Of a DNA stretch of 64,000 nucleotides, positions 49,835 to 63,063 are shown in pieces; positions within the stretch are counted from its first letter, which is position 1; each line of letters opens with the position of its first letter. The notes beneath the pieces were generated by a model. It did no database searches and was not told the DNA's origin. It saw only the letters and a list, made by a program, of their open reading frames with translations. Source of the DNA: Stentor roeselii (lineage: Eukaryota; Ciliophora; Heterotrichea; Heterotrichida; Stentoridae); assembly GCA_006503475.1 (NCBI GenBank), contig RSEH01000218.1, positions 19,222 through 83,221 of the forward strand, given 5' to 3'. Made by a program: the position numbers and the translations under genes.

Positions 49835-52800
49835 TTAACAGCCTGAACTTATTTGACCATTAAAAGTTTCCCTCTGATTTTGTCTTATTATTCTGTCATT
49901 AGCGCTCGAAGCAAACTGCAAGGCTCGGGATTTTTCAAGCTTTAAATAAAGTTTCCTAACTTCCACAGCAAATGTATAAAGCCCAATGATAATCTGAGTC
50001 CCTGTGGACGTAACAATGATATAAATGCAAGCATTTTCTATTCTCTTGATCTGATCCTGATCCTTAATCAAGAGAAAAAAACTCGAGCAAATGAAAACAG
50101 AATTAACACAAAATTCTCCAATCAACGCAGAAGCCATAGCTGCAGGGTTTTTGAAAGGCCGAGCATAGATCAAGAAGACCAAAATAATCAATGAAAATCC
50201 GATATTCGTCCAAACAGCCACCCAAGGAAACTCTACCAAGAAGATCTGCACAAAAACATATTCAAGTCTTCGTAATAAAATGATCGGGTAGTAAAACGTC
50301 CTGACCCATTTTTTTTCTTCTTTGAATTCTTCGAACAAGCTTCCAAACTTTAACCTAAAATTTCTTTCAAAGGTTTTCTGCTCGGAATACTTCAAAAAGT
50401 AAAAAAACATGAAAGGTGAAGCAATGAATAAAATCTTTTTAGATGTTACTGTTAGAATCAAAGCGAAGCACATGTTGAAAAAACCTGCAACGAAGGATTT
50501 TATTTCCTAAATAAAAAGTACGGACTTCAGTTGAACAATAGAAAAAATCCCGAGTTCTAAATAGCTTTGAATCCAAAACCTTATAAAAAAGCCAAACTGG
50601 TACTTCTGCTTAAGGATCGTCAGTTTTGGAGACCTGAAACAATACTTTTCAATGAGGATTAAAATAAATAAGCATATTGAGGTGAAAATCAAAATGACTG
50701 AGATTTGGCCGATGTTTATAAGTAATACTGAAGTATTGATACCGAATTCAAATGCTTTGTTATATGGTAAAGATGTACTGTTGTGACCAATGAAAAGTGA
50801 GAAAATATTTGGAATTGAATTATAAGACATTAAAGAATTGGACATTTCCTTGAGCTTCTCGGGATAATCTACTGAATTCAAGGGCATGAAAATTATCAGT
50901 TGGATGGTGTTTAATAAAGACCACAATGATGATGGGTCTGAAGCGAGTGAAGTGGCAACACTTATCAGAACTGCTCCTTTTGCCCCCTGAGTAATACTAA
51001 TTCCCATTAAAACCACTTCTGCAGGCAAGTAATTCAAGTACCCTTCAAAAGTTTGATTAAACAGCAATGATCCTGAAACACTGTAAATTTTTGATTTAAT
51101 ATGAATAACGATTCTCTTTTGTTGATCTTTCTCAACATTAACCTCTGGGACGATTAAAACACTGTTATATCTCTTTTGCAATAAACTAAATTTCAATCTT
51201 TTCCCTTGATATTCCAAAAGCAGGTTAACTGCTGATAAATTCTTTTCAAGGTCTTCTGAAAACCTTATTCGCAATTTGTTATTTTCAGACACAGTCAGCT
51301 TGCCATAAAAGAAGCTTTCAACACAAGAGTTATTCACTTTTTTGAATCCTTTACCACAGATGCACCTTTCATGAACTTTTTCACTATTTTTAATACACTG
51401 GGTGCACCTTAAATCTTCATCACACTGAGTGCAAAGATCAGGGCATTGAAGGCAATTTGATGTATTCAAAGAGTTCTTCCAGCATAAAACAACACAATGC
51501 TTCAATGAATTCAATTCTCCTTTACCCTCTTTGCATTTTAAACATCTATCAAAAGATGAGCAGGTCTCGCAGTCATCGTGGCAGGGCTGGCAAGAATCGG
51601 ATTCCGTGAGAGTTGAATGATTAAAATACCCTGAAATGCATTGACAGCCATTTTTTTCGCTAGGAAGAGAATTTTCAGCTTTGCAGCTTAGACAGAACTG
51701 CGAATTATTACAAGAAAGGCAGTCAGGGTTGCAAGATTTACATGAATTTTCTTGATCAAGCATAGAATTATTCCAATATCCTGCTTTACATTCGCATCCT
51801 TCTATATTGTGAGGCTTTGCAGCAGAACTTTTACATGTCAAGCAACTTTTTTCTGAAATGCAGGACTGGCAATCTGCATGACAAGGTTTGCAAGAATCTG
51901 CATCGGACATCTCTCCATCAAGCCAAAAGCCGCTTTCGCAGATGCATCTATTACCTTCAACAAAAGTATTCCAAGAAACGCATTCAAGACATTTTAATTG
52001 CTCACATTTGCGGCACCCTACTTCACAAGGTAAACAATTGGGACCTTCAATGAAAGAACTTGCCGAAATACACTCGAGGCATTTGAATTGATCACATCTT
52101 AAACATTCAGGTTCACAAGGAATGCATTGATAATCATTTTCAGTTTTGAAAAACCCATTTTCGCAAACGCACTGGATTGAATCAGGTAGAGAATTCGCGT
52201 CCAAACATTCCTGACATTCAGCAGCTGTGCATTTTGCGCAACCCAATTGGCAACTGATACAATTCTCGATATCCAAGTTTCCATAAAACCCATCATCACA
52301 TTTACATTTTCCCCCATCAACTTTTGAATTTGAATCATAGCATTCAGAGCAATGTGTCAAATCAGTACATTTCGAGCATCCTGTATCGCACATAATACAG
52401 AGATATGAAGAGTCTTGAAAATATCCATCGGGACAAGAACAGACTCCTCCGTTTTTTAAGCCTAGAGCATCCTTGCATTTAATACAAATTTGAGCTTCTG
52501 AGCAGTCAGCACAGGTTATATCACAAGACAAACATTGAACAGAAGCATCTCCATAAAATCCTTTATCACACAAGCAAGATCCTCCATTAGTATGAGAATT
52601 TTGAACCTTACATTCACTGCATGATGTCGAAGATGTACACGATTTGCAAGAGCTATGACACTGATCACATGTCAACCCATTCCCAAAGTATCCAACCTTA
52701 CAAGTACACATATTGTTTTTAACTTCAGCATTGATATTCTCACACTCAGTGCAAAAGTCAAGCGCAGTGCACTTCTTACAACTAGCACGGCAATCTTGAC

Positions 52801-54025
52801 AAGAAGTAGGGTTTCCAAAATATTTATCCTTACAAACACAGTACTTTCCATTGGCGATGGCATTTGAATCCGAGCATTTTGAGCATAGAGTTGACGAGCA
52901 AATATCACATCCTTCTTCACAAGCAACACAATTATTAGATTTAGAAAAATCCCCTGCACTGTAATACCCTTGATCGCAAGTACATTGACCCCCTGAATAT
53001 TTTGCGTTGTTTGAATAGCACCCTGAGCACACGCCTAGATGATCACAGATGCTGCAGATCCCATCACAACATTTGTCATTTCTGCTCACATAAGGTGATT
53101 GACACTGGCAGCTGATAACAGTACTTGGCTTTAGTAGCATATCACTTGAAATACTCTTAGAATAGCAGGTATTTGTCTCTTGATCGTAAGTGCAAAAAGA
53201 ACTCGATAAATCACAAGAAAGCAGAACCGTTTTGGTGCATCCACCTGATGAGCAGCTAGTTCCAAACGCATTCGAATCCTCATCGAAGCTTGTAGTTAAA
53301 CATCCTGTCTCAAGATCTGGATCATTGAAAGCTACTGAGCAAGATGAGCACGAGCCCTGTCCCTGAAGACAGTTGGAAGAGCCAGTTGTTGTGATAAGTG
53401 AACTAAAGTCAACCACTCCAGAATGAATCTGAAAATTCCAAATAATGCAGTCTAAAGCGTGATACCCACTTGTATAGCCGAGACCGATAGTATAGCTTGA
53501 AGCTGGTGTGAAGGACTTGCTCACTGTTATCGAATGCTTGAGATTCGAATAAGCTGTGAATGAAGAACTTGAGTAAACCAGTGACAATAAGTACCATTTA
53601 CTAGCATAAAAATCGTTTGGGTCTGCGTAGTTAACTGCTGAATTCAAGTAAAGCCGAATCCTGTCCTCTCCTCCACCTCTTGCGAAGATTATATTTGATG
53701 AAGAGTCTTTATAGTAAAAAATGCTTAAAGTTGTATCTTTGCTCATTATCCACACTGAGAATGTGAATGGGCTCGGGAATGAGCCAGATGCTTTTATGTC
53801 AACGGAACTTGTTGTGTGCTGCAAATAAATTCCTCTGTCTGTTGAAAGTACATTGGAAGATGTACTGGAATCGCCATTTATTCCGTAGTGCCCATTCAAA
53901 GAATAGTCGAAAAAGTAGTCCCCGTAGTCACGGTTGAATCGATACTCTAACCATTTTGTTGACGAGGCAATTACGACGCAAAAGACCAAAAAATTCATTA
54001 TAACCATAATTAATCGCTTTAACAA
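49835..54025 (-). CDS. cysteine-rich LamG-like multi-pass surface protein, 1391 aa
   Basis: Two frames are joined by a 15-nt intron (50507-50521). Order: signal peptide (1-21); one LamG-like beta domain (about 25-210) with an RGIYL motif; about a dozen CxxC-type furin/EGF-like repeats (215-895), each near 45 residues with a G-Y/F turn; a beta domain (900-1000); and about eight membrane helices to ~1345, with a FYYPIILLRRLEYV motif in the loop and a PF motif after a later helix. Ciliates have many such proteins, often of unknown function; a receptor or channel-like role is inferred. It is divergent from and homologous to the gene at 55580. Confidence 0.9.
50507..50521 (-). other. 15-nt intron
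   Basis: Minus-strand GTACTTTTTATTTAG, with A10 and TAG end, between codons. It joins the large extracellular exon to a 224-codon exon holding the later membrane helices. Confidence 0.9.
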
Positions 54026-55579
54026 TTACTTTGATTAATTTAATCGACTCTTGTAAAAGGGATCTGGAGAATTTTTAATCTCTTCCCTGTCAAGCCAGAC
54101 TTTCGAATTGTTTTAAGATTATTCACATTTTTCAAGACTTGTGATGATCGACTAATTATTGTAGGTGAATACAGCTGAACTTTCCAGTTTTTATTACTTA
54201 TATATATCTTAAGTTCTGATGATTACTCATAGATTTAATCAATCAACTATTAAATCAAGATTGAAGAGGATTTATAAGGAAGTTAATTTTAGTTTACGTT
54301 TTGAAAAAACATTTTATTTTCTGTTTATCTTCTAAAAATACAAGAATACCTAATATTAATCTAATAATCAATTACTTATAAATTTATTATTATTTCCTAT
54401 TTTGTTTGAAGTTTTAAGGCCTCATTCAAATAAATATCATATTTTGCGAAAATAGGCTTCGGCTTGTATATAATAATAAAAAATTATCCTATAAAACTCA
54501 AAGTTATATATTCAGTATCCAAGTAGTTTGAAAAATCGCATTGAAGAAAGTTTGAATTAAATTAAGAATGGTCATATCCAAAAAGCTTCTAATGAAGAAA
54601 TTATCACTTAAAACCCTTTATTAGTTTTTTCAAAAAAGCATAAAGTCTATGTTCTCATTCGCACCGAAAAAACTTAAGATGAATGTAAATAGAAGGATTA
54701 ATTTAAATAACAATATATAAAGTCTTCAACATCCTAAGAAATCTGTAAGATATTCTTTGAAATCTTCATTTATTACATATGAAATAAGTTTTTTGAGAAT
54801 GATCAAGGCAGTGATAAAAGATTTCTCTTATATAAAATTTTTCGAGTAGCTTAGTTCTATATCTATCAATTTTTCAAAAGATTTATCAGTTTAGTCAGTT
54901 TAAAGCTTGATTTATGTAGGTTATTTTGGAAAAGATTCTTTATAAAGTATATTTTAAATTTGTTTTCGAATAAATCTAAGTACACTATTCTATGTTTTAA
55001 GTCAGAATATTTGATATTCTAAATACTTGGACATTAAATAATCTTTGGTAAATTTAAAGATAATTAGATGCACTGATTTCAATCGAACTCACTATTATAA
55101 GCTTCAAATGAATCTAGATATTTTTATTATTAAATTGTGCAAGTTGATCTGAATAACTAAAACAATTTACATCAGTAATAAGACTTAGATTTCTTTTTAT
55201 GTAAAATAAATTTATATTATTAATCTGGTCATTTGATTAAACAACTGGAACTAATGTAGTTGTTAGTATCATCTCTGAAATATATAATAATCATAAACAT
55301 AATTACAAATATTTGGCGACTACTGTTAAATATTGAAAATTTTGAATTTTATTTGAAATTTCTAAGTGCCTAATACTTCATGTTATAAAAATAACCTCTA
55401 AATTATATTTGTCTGAGTAGTTTTCAAGTATATAAACTAATTAAATAATCTTCTTGTTCTTACCAAATTGATTAATATGGACGTATTTGGATTTGAATAT
55501 GTAAAGAATAACTTTTACCTGCGATCCAAAGATCCTTGAAATCAAATAATTAAAACCCATACCCTTTATTTTCAAAAAT
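54026..55579. other. long AT-rich intergenic between divergent surface-protein genes
   Basis: 1554 bp, the longest gene-free stretch in the window. I see no open frame of use, no clear repeat and no RNA gene. It must hold both promoters. Confidence 0.6.
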
Positions 55580-58500
55580 ATGATAGGCTTACATATTATG
55601 ATAGTGTGGATAATCAATTTACTCACCACCTGCATAGGTAAATTGTACTGCACGTCAGCTGATTGCAACTCATGCATATCTGGCTATTTAAACTTCGAAG
55701 GTGTCAGCTGTTTAAGTTTCTGCCCCGAAGGTTACTATATTCAAGGCACATCATGCAAAGCGGGCCAATCTCAAGAACTCTTTGTTCTCAATTTTTATTC
55801 TTACAGACAATTCGGAGGAAACAAGATCGAAACTTTTGCCCATCCTCAGCTGTACAGTTTTAGTAAAGATACTCATGAGACTCCGATTCCCTTAATCGAC
55901 AGAGGTTTTTATTTCTTTTCGAATTCTCAATTGGTTTCAGACACTTCCTGGGTGTTGGGTCCAAGGTTTTGCATGGCGATCCATATTAAAGCCATAGGAC
56001 CTGGGACTATATTTGAGATAGCTGATGGAAGTAAGGTTTACTTTGAATTTGCTTATAATGGGAGTTATCAGTTCAGCTTTCTTTATACAGATGGGGTAAA
56101 TGAGCATATGCATGTAGGTGGGTGGAGCTTTCCTAACAAATGGGTCATGGTTATCTTTTTAGTATATCAGTATGAGTATGGATTTTTTTATCATTATTAT
56201 GGACTGAGCGATTGGGCATTTATTTCAAGTTCTGAGTTTCGAATGGATTCTCAGAATGCTAAGTATACGATTGGCTCATCTACAAAACAAGGATTTCAAG
56301 GTTTTATTAGTTATCTGTGTATAAGAAATACCCATATCTGCACGGCAAAATATCTTCCTGTTAATGACTGTCAATATAACCAATATATTGATAATTCAGG
56401 TTGCCATGACTGCAACTGTGCTTCAAATCCTTTTTGCAATGGTGCATTATGTCGAAGATGCCATCCTTCAACCTGCACAAGTTGCAAAGGTTACTTATAC
56501 GAGGGATGTGAGCAGTTCTCAAGCACTCCGAACCTCGGTAAAAACTGCATAACCGGTTCAAATTTGATCTGTAGTCAATGTGCTCAAGAATACACATTAA
56601 GCAGTGGTCTATGTGTTTCACCCAGTACCTTTTCAACACTAATTCTACGATTCGATTTATTTTCACAGTACAAAGGAGACTACTTCAAAAGTGGAGTTGA
56701 TGCCTCAACATACTCTCCTTGGAACAACCCAGAGGCAGATGATCCAATTGCCTTAAGTCTCCGGGGTTATTGGTTTAATAAAAATCAATTTTTCATTTCA
56801 AGTGACTTGACTCTGAACCACTCTTTCACAATATCACTTTGGGTCGCAGCTGGATCTTTATGGGTGATCAATTGTAATAAGCTTTACATTACTTATGATT
56901 CTACATTGGTCCTCACCTTGTCAAACGCAGAGCATTCTTACACAGAAGTAGTTAACGGGGAGTGCTTTTCAGGAATCTGGATATTTTTCTCAGTGATCGT
57001 AAACTACGCTGATGGGTCGACCCACTTCACATCGGTCTGCAGACAGTCAGTAAAAACAACTCTATCTATTAAAGGCTTCGCGTTTTATGATGTTCCAGGT
57101 CCTTTGAAAATTTCTCCTATGGACGGATCTAGCAATTTCATTTACAGAATGACAATAAGTCAATTCGCGCAGTTTGATTTTACCTCAGAACAAATTATTT
57201 GCGATGTGGCTGGATCATATTCTTGTCTAGTTTATCCTAATCAAAATTTTGTAAGCAGTTCTTGGAGACTCACCCAGTGTCACTTGTCCTGCCCCAGTGG
57301 GTGTAAAACTTGGGGCACTTGCAACATGTGCTCGAAGCCTCGGTGCAAAACATGCAATTACTTTCTTGATACTTGTACTGAAGACCTTTCTTATGAACCT
57401 TGTCTTAGTGGCTTTCGATTGTCTGATGACGGTCAGAATTGCTGTCAGGAGCGATGTACTCTGTGCTATGGACAAACAGCTTATATGTGTCTTAAGTGCG
57501 CACCTGGATTCGTACTAGTTGGAAGTCTTTGCACTCACAACTGCCCTTCTCTCTTTGTTCTTACCAACGGGGTCTGTGATAGTCCTATCAATTTGTTTTT
57601 GCTTGATGTGACTTTTAATAAGATTGCTGATAGTTTCAAAGATTCATTCAATAATACTTTTTTCACTGGAAGTAGTCAGGAGTTTTACCCGAATCTCACT
57701 CAAAGCGACCCGATTCCTGCCAAATCAAGAGGATTTTACTTTACTGGCATTTCTTATGTGAAAACTTCTGACTTTGCGATTCCGAACAATTTTTCTATTT
57801 CTTTTTGGATAAGACAGACATCTCCTGGGGTTCTACTTAAGAAAAATAGTCTTGTCTTTTCTTCTAAGATCAATTTAGTGTATCAATCATTTAATATGAA
57901 TATCAGTAAAGAATACAGTGATAAATGGGTTGTTGTGAATTTGATTGGGTGTAATTCTAACGATTACTACTTCTTTATTTTTCAGGATTCACTTGGAGGA
58001 TATTTTAATAAGTACCCTGATATACCATTCGACGATGCTCCAAGTTCAATTTGTTTCGGATCAGACACGTCTGGATTTGTTGGATTTATATGGCGAATCT
58101 TTATTTATTCTGGCCTACGCTATGCATCACAGCCAGTTGTCTGTAGTCAAGAGACTCAAAATAACTGCCTTTGGGATTGCGACCTGACCTATATCTTGAC
58201 AGGTTCATCTTGCAGCCGCTGTTCAAATTCCTGCCTTCAAGGCTGCGTAAGGAACTCAGACTGCAACTTATGCCAAGACCAAAAATGCTACGAATGCGAA
58301 GACTTCACCTTACAGTGCAAGACCTGCATTTTAAATTCCTGGAAAAGTGCTGAATGTGAGTGCAACCCAGCCTTTTTCTGGAACTCCATTGAAGGAAAGT
58401 GTTCTTCCTGCAAGGCCAACTGTTTGAACTGCACATCAGAGCGAAACTGTTTCGAATGCAACGAAAATTCCACCCTGAAAGACTCAGAGTGCCTCTGCAA

Positions 58501-61432
58501 AGACGGTCTCTATTTTGAAAACCAGATATGCAACCCTTGCAATGAAACCTGCGTAACTTGCACAGGCCCTGCTCTAAACAACTGCACCTCATGCTTTGAG
58601 AATCAAAGTCTTGTCAATGGTTTTTGCCTTTGCCATCCAGGTCTATTCTGGAACGGGTCGAAATGTGAAACTTGCAATCAGAACTGTCTTGAGTGCTCAG
58701 GAGGATCAGAAGTTGAATGCATAGCTTGTAATGAGAATGCTTTTTTGAGTGAATTTCAGTGTTTCTGCATGGATGCCTTTTACAAGGATAAGAGTTCTGA
58801 TGGGCAGTTTTGGAATGGAAAATGTCTTGAATGCGATTCTACTTGTTTAACATGCTTTGGATTTGATTACTTTAGATGTGAGTCTTGTAAAGGGTATCTA
58901 CTGGATGGAATTTGTTTTGAAAAGTGCCCAAGAGGATATATTGGTAAAAAAAATGAATGCGAAGTTAAACTTAGACTCGCTCTTAGCTTACGTTTTAACC
59001 TTGAGTATCCTTTGATTGATGATATCAGCAGCCAAAATGCTAGTCTTTGCAAATATAAAACTGACAATAACCCCTTTGTTCTTCCCTTAAGAGGTATTTA
59101 TTTCCCTGAAAATTCTGACTGTATTAAGTTTGAAAGCAGGCCGTATCCACTGATTTCTTGGGTTTTTACAGTTGCAGCATGGTTAAAACTCAAACAAGAT
59201 TCAATTATATTTACAATAAATTCTTCAGAACTCTTCAACTTGAAATATGAAGAAAATACCAGAATTTCACTTATCATATCAATCGACGGTCTTCCTGAAG
59301 GGTTCAGCTTTGAGTCATTATCCAACCTTTCAAACTGGCATCGAGTTTCAATCAGTCTTTCAAACGATTCTTCATATTTCATTTACACGAAACTCAACAA
59401 TATGGAATATCCGAAGATAACCCTTCCTTTCCTCCCATATAAAGACTCTTCGAACTCAACTCTGGTTTTAGGCGATGATACAGAAGGTTTTGTCTACTTA
59501 TTTCAAATTTTCACTTCGTTTGTCCAAGATATTCAAGATTGTTTTCCATTTTGTCCAGTGGATGAATGCGATGCTCAAGAGTTCATATTCAATGAAACTT
59601 GCCACAAATGCCCAAGTGACTGCAAATATGGCTGCGAAAATGCCACAACTTGTATCATTTGTAGTGAAAAACCATGTCTATTATGCAATAATCTTCTTTC
59701 AAATATATGTGAAGAGTGCCCTTCTCCTTTGGTGCTCAACAAAAGTAAATGTGCACCTTGTAAAGATGATGAATTTTATGAAAAAGTTAATCGTAAATGT
59801 GTGAAATGTCCTTCACTCTGCACTAGGTGCATAGATGATGAAAAATGTGAAGTTTGTGTGGAGAACAGTAGTATTTCCGATGAGTCGCTGTGTGAATGTG
59901 ATTTCGGCTATAAAGATAATAAAGGAGTTTGTTCCAGACTTTTGTTCAATGTTTCAGTAAAAATAGATGATTTAAATATTGTTTCAATTACATTTGATCA
60001 ACTACTTAAAACAGAATTGTTGAAAGATCATGTACAATTCTTTATTAATTCTAAACTCACTAGCGCCTCCATAAAAATGAAAAAAAAATTCATTTACTCT
60101 GTAGAAGTGGAGGTACCTAGTGACTTAAAAAACGAGAAAAAAAGGAATCTTAAGATTGAGTTTTATTCAGATATAGAATCTATTAAGGGTGCTCTTTTAG
60201 CTAAAACCGTTTTTTATTTTAAAATGTTTGATCAGGAAGATATAGTAATTGCAGAGAACCTTGAAAATTTGCAGAAATCAGGAACTATTATAACCATAGC
60301 CGCTGCAGCTACCGCGTTGACATCTGGAGCGTTTCTCATGAATCCTACAATCTTTTTTAACTTGCTGAGTCTGGTTGAGATGTTTTCATATGCGCTGCTC
60401 TATGATGTTCAGTTTCACAAAAAGTTTATTGATTTTTTGGTAAGTTTGAAAAAATCTTCTAAACTTCCAATGTTAAATTTACCGATCAAGACAGCAGATA
60501 CAAGCATGCCTAAAAAGTATTTTATTTATGGAATAGAATCGAGCCTTTTGGCAATCAATGCAGGATATTTGATTATGTTCGTATTAGGAGTGCTGATTTC
60601 AACCTCTGTTTTATACATGATGACCTTTTCAACGATTCAAAAGATAAAATCAGCTTCGCAGAAATTATTAAAATTTGTTTTTTATGGGTGGTTTCACCGA
60701 AGTTGCATTCAAAGCAGTTTTGACCTATCACTCTTTAGTTTACTTAGTTTGAGGTATTCAGAATTCGATACTTACAAAATTTTTGATATAGTTGCTGGTT
60801 GTTTATTGGCTGTAATACTTATGCAGGTCTATTTTGGGGTCTGGGTATTTATCAATCTTTTTCATTTATTCAAGTCTAAATTTCCAATGACTGATGTGGA
60901 TTTGAAGGAGGCTTTAAAGAGTTATTCTGCAATTTTTGAAGAATTTGATTGTAAAAATTGGAACAGCTGTTGTTTTTATCTTATGTTTATTGCCAGGAGA
61001 TTCTGTTTATCAGCTATGATTATTTATTCAAATGGAATATTTCAACTAATGGCAAGTATTTCGTTTTGTTTTGCTGTAAGAAAAAAATAGATCATCTTTT
61101 ACTTGACTTATCTTAAGCCTCTCTCACAAAAGCAGGAGAACTTGATCATTGTTGTTAATGAATGCTTACTTTTGGCATTTTACGCTACAATAGCACTAAA
61201 TGAACTTGATTTAATTCGAATTAGAAGTGAAAGCGTTGCTGTTATTTCGATCAGGATTATTATCGGAACACTTAGTTTTAATGCTATTACAAATATTATG
61301 AGAATGATCATTCATTTCTATCAGAAAATAAGAAAGAGGCGTCATAAAGTGAGAAGAAGGGTTGGTCCTCAAATTTCTATTACTTCCATATATCAGCCAA
61401 GTTTTACTAAAGCGAAGCCTGATATTAGATGA
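55580..61432 (+). CDS. giant surface protein with four LamG-like modules, Cys-rich repeats and multi-pass C-terminus, 1945 aa
   Basis: Joined by a 15-nt intron (61076-61090). Order: signal peptide (1-20); four LamG-like modules at about 68-255, 350-545, 668-850 and 1129-1317, each with a P...RG(F/Y/I)(Y/W)F motif near its start; Cys-rich repeats between and after them (the largest block about 870-1125, then 1320-1450); a beta domain (about 1455-1555); and about seven membrane helices from ~1563 to ~1915 with an RRFC motif at the place where the neighbour has LLRRLEY. The intracellular tail is basic. It is a longer relative of the 49835-54025 protein. Cell-surface location is predicted; ligand unknown. 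Confidence 0.9.
61076..61090 (+). other. 15-nt intron
   Basis: GTAAGAAAAAAATAG on the plus strand, with A10 and TAG end, between codons. It opens a further 114 codons that carry the last membrane helices. Confidence 0.9.
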
Positions 61433-61842
61433 GTTTAAAATTACATAATTTTAATAAATTTATCTGGTTTACTCTTCCAGTATTAATATCGTTAATACAA
61501 TGCAGCCAAAGCATGTTCAAAGTTTAGTGTAGATTTGCTCTTTAATCTGTAATGAGTTAATTTCATTTCTTTTGAAAATCACTTCCAACTCCTTCAAAAC
61601 AAAACTTCAAATAGAAAACAATAAATCTTACCTAAAAGATGAAGTTCTAATCACCAAGTTGTGATCAAAAACATACATCCAAGCTTAATGAATTTAATCA
61701 AGTGAAGATAATCACTGGTGAACAATTAGAATTATTTTTCATGGTAAGCAGTTAATTGAATACGCTTGAGCTAAATTTGAAAATCAAATATAAATAAAAT
61801 TCCTATTTCTTAGTTCGAAGTAACTATTACCTATTAGAAACT
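61433..61842. other. AT-rich intergenic
   Basis: 410 bp between convergent genes; nothing recognised. Confidence 0.6.
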
Positions 61843-63063
61843 TTACTCTTCAATTTTCTTCAGCCTTAGCAGCTGCTGATTGCATTTCTGATGCGAGTGC
61901 TCATTGTCCCTTCCCATGCAGACTATACAAAAATATTTTCTGCATTCAGGGCAATGAAAAAAAGATGTTAACATCTTCTTAGAGCATTCATGCCTCATTT
62001 CAGGGCACCTTTCTTTACTAGAATTTCTAATCCTTGAAGTGCACGGCCCTATATGTTCCTTCAATTTGCATGTTTTGCAAATAAACCTGCATGAACTGCA
62101 GAAAAATTTGTTGCCTTGATTGAGATACAAATTTCCACACGAGCATCTCATAAAATACTCGGGTGTGGTGAAGTTATGACTGCAGTCCAAGCAAAATAAC
62201 TTGCTCATCCTACAATTTTTGCAGAGTTTCTTTGAACAAAATGTCTGAGCTTCGCAGTTCTCGAACATACATATGGAGCATTTCTCGAATGGAGTCCTGA
62301 TTAATTTATCTAATTCATTGTTAAGCTCTGATAAGCTGGTTACCGAGTCATTCTCTCTTTCTAATAGTAATTTATTGAAGAATGGCCGAAGGAATTCATT
62401 TTGGTTTAAAATAATCTCAGTTATTATGTCTTTAGTTAAATCTTCTGGAAATTCGATCCTGCTAACGATTTCAAGGAATCTTACCCCAAGTCCATAAACT
62501 AAAAGTCTAGAAAGGCTGCATGAAAAGTTTTCAGATACTTCTCCTATAAAAGTCCTGTAATATTTTATAGATTTTAAGTGGTTCAAGTCATATGCCATGT
62601 TAACAAGATAGGTTTTTGCGAAGGGATTAATGATAAGCTTAAAAGTATTTGCTATTTTTACGGTGTAAATGCTTGAAATTAATAATTCAATGTTTTTAAT
62701 GTTTGCATTTTTCATCTTATTTAAAAGTGATACAATTTTTTTGAATTCTTCCAGCAAGGATTTTAGTTCTTCGTTTACTTGGTTCAAATTAACTATATCT
62801 ATCACAGCAACTTCGAATAGATATTGCTCTTCATAACTTTTATAGATGTTGCTGTAATACTTTGAAATATTTATATCAAGAACACGAGCGATATTTTCAT
62901 CTTGAGAATTGTTTTCCAAAAATTTCACAAAAGGTTTCAGGCTTTGAAAAATTTTCCCGAAGGCCCTCAACTCAACTTCATTATAAACTGGTATGCCATT
63001 ATGTTCAGGTTTTAAGGTCTCTGAGTATCTAATTATCTCTTGTTCCATTATTTTATATACCAT
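61843..63063 (-). CDS. cysteine-rich zinc-binding protein, 406 aa
   Basis: Residues 1-265 are helical with no known motif. Residues about 270-400 contain some 25 Cys and several His in CxxC pairs (CSIC, CKNC, CLDC, CSCG, CSSC, CKTC, CPEC, CIVC and a final HSHQKC), so several zinc sites are expected, perhaps a RING/B-box or IBR-like set. No exact RING spacing is clear, so a ubiquitin-ligase role is only possible. The start could also be Met6. No membrane segment. Confidence 0.75.
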   Translation of the reverse strand: MVYKIMEQEIIRYSETLKPEHNGIPVYNEVELRAFGKIFQSLKPFVKFLENNSQDENIARVLDINISKYYSNIYKSYEEQYLFEVAVIDIVNLNQVNEELKSLLEEFKKIVSLLNKMKNANIKNIELLISSIYTVKIANTFKLIINPFAKTYLVNMAYDLNHLKSIKYYRTFIGEVSENFSCSLSRLLVYGLGVRFLEIVSRIEFPEDLTKDIITEIILNQNEFLRPFFNKLLLERENDSVTSLSELNNELDKLIRTPFEKCSICMFENCEAQTFCSKKLCKNCRMSKLFCLDCSHNFTTPEYFMRCSCGNLYLNQGNKFFCSSCRFICKTCKLKEHIGPCTSRIRNSSKERCPEMRHECSKKMLTSFFHCPECRKYFCIVCMGRDNEHSHQKCNQQLLRLKKIEE

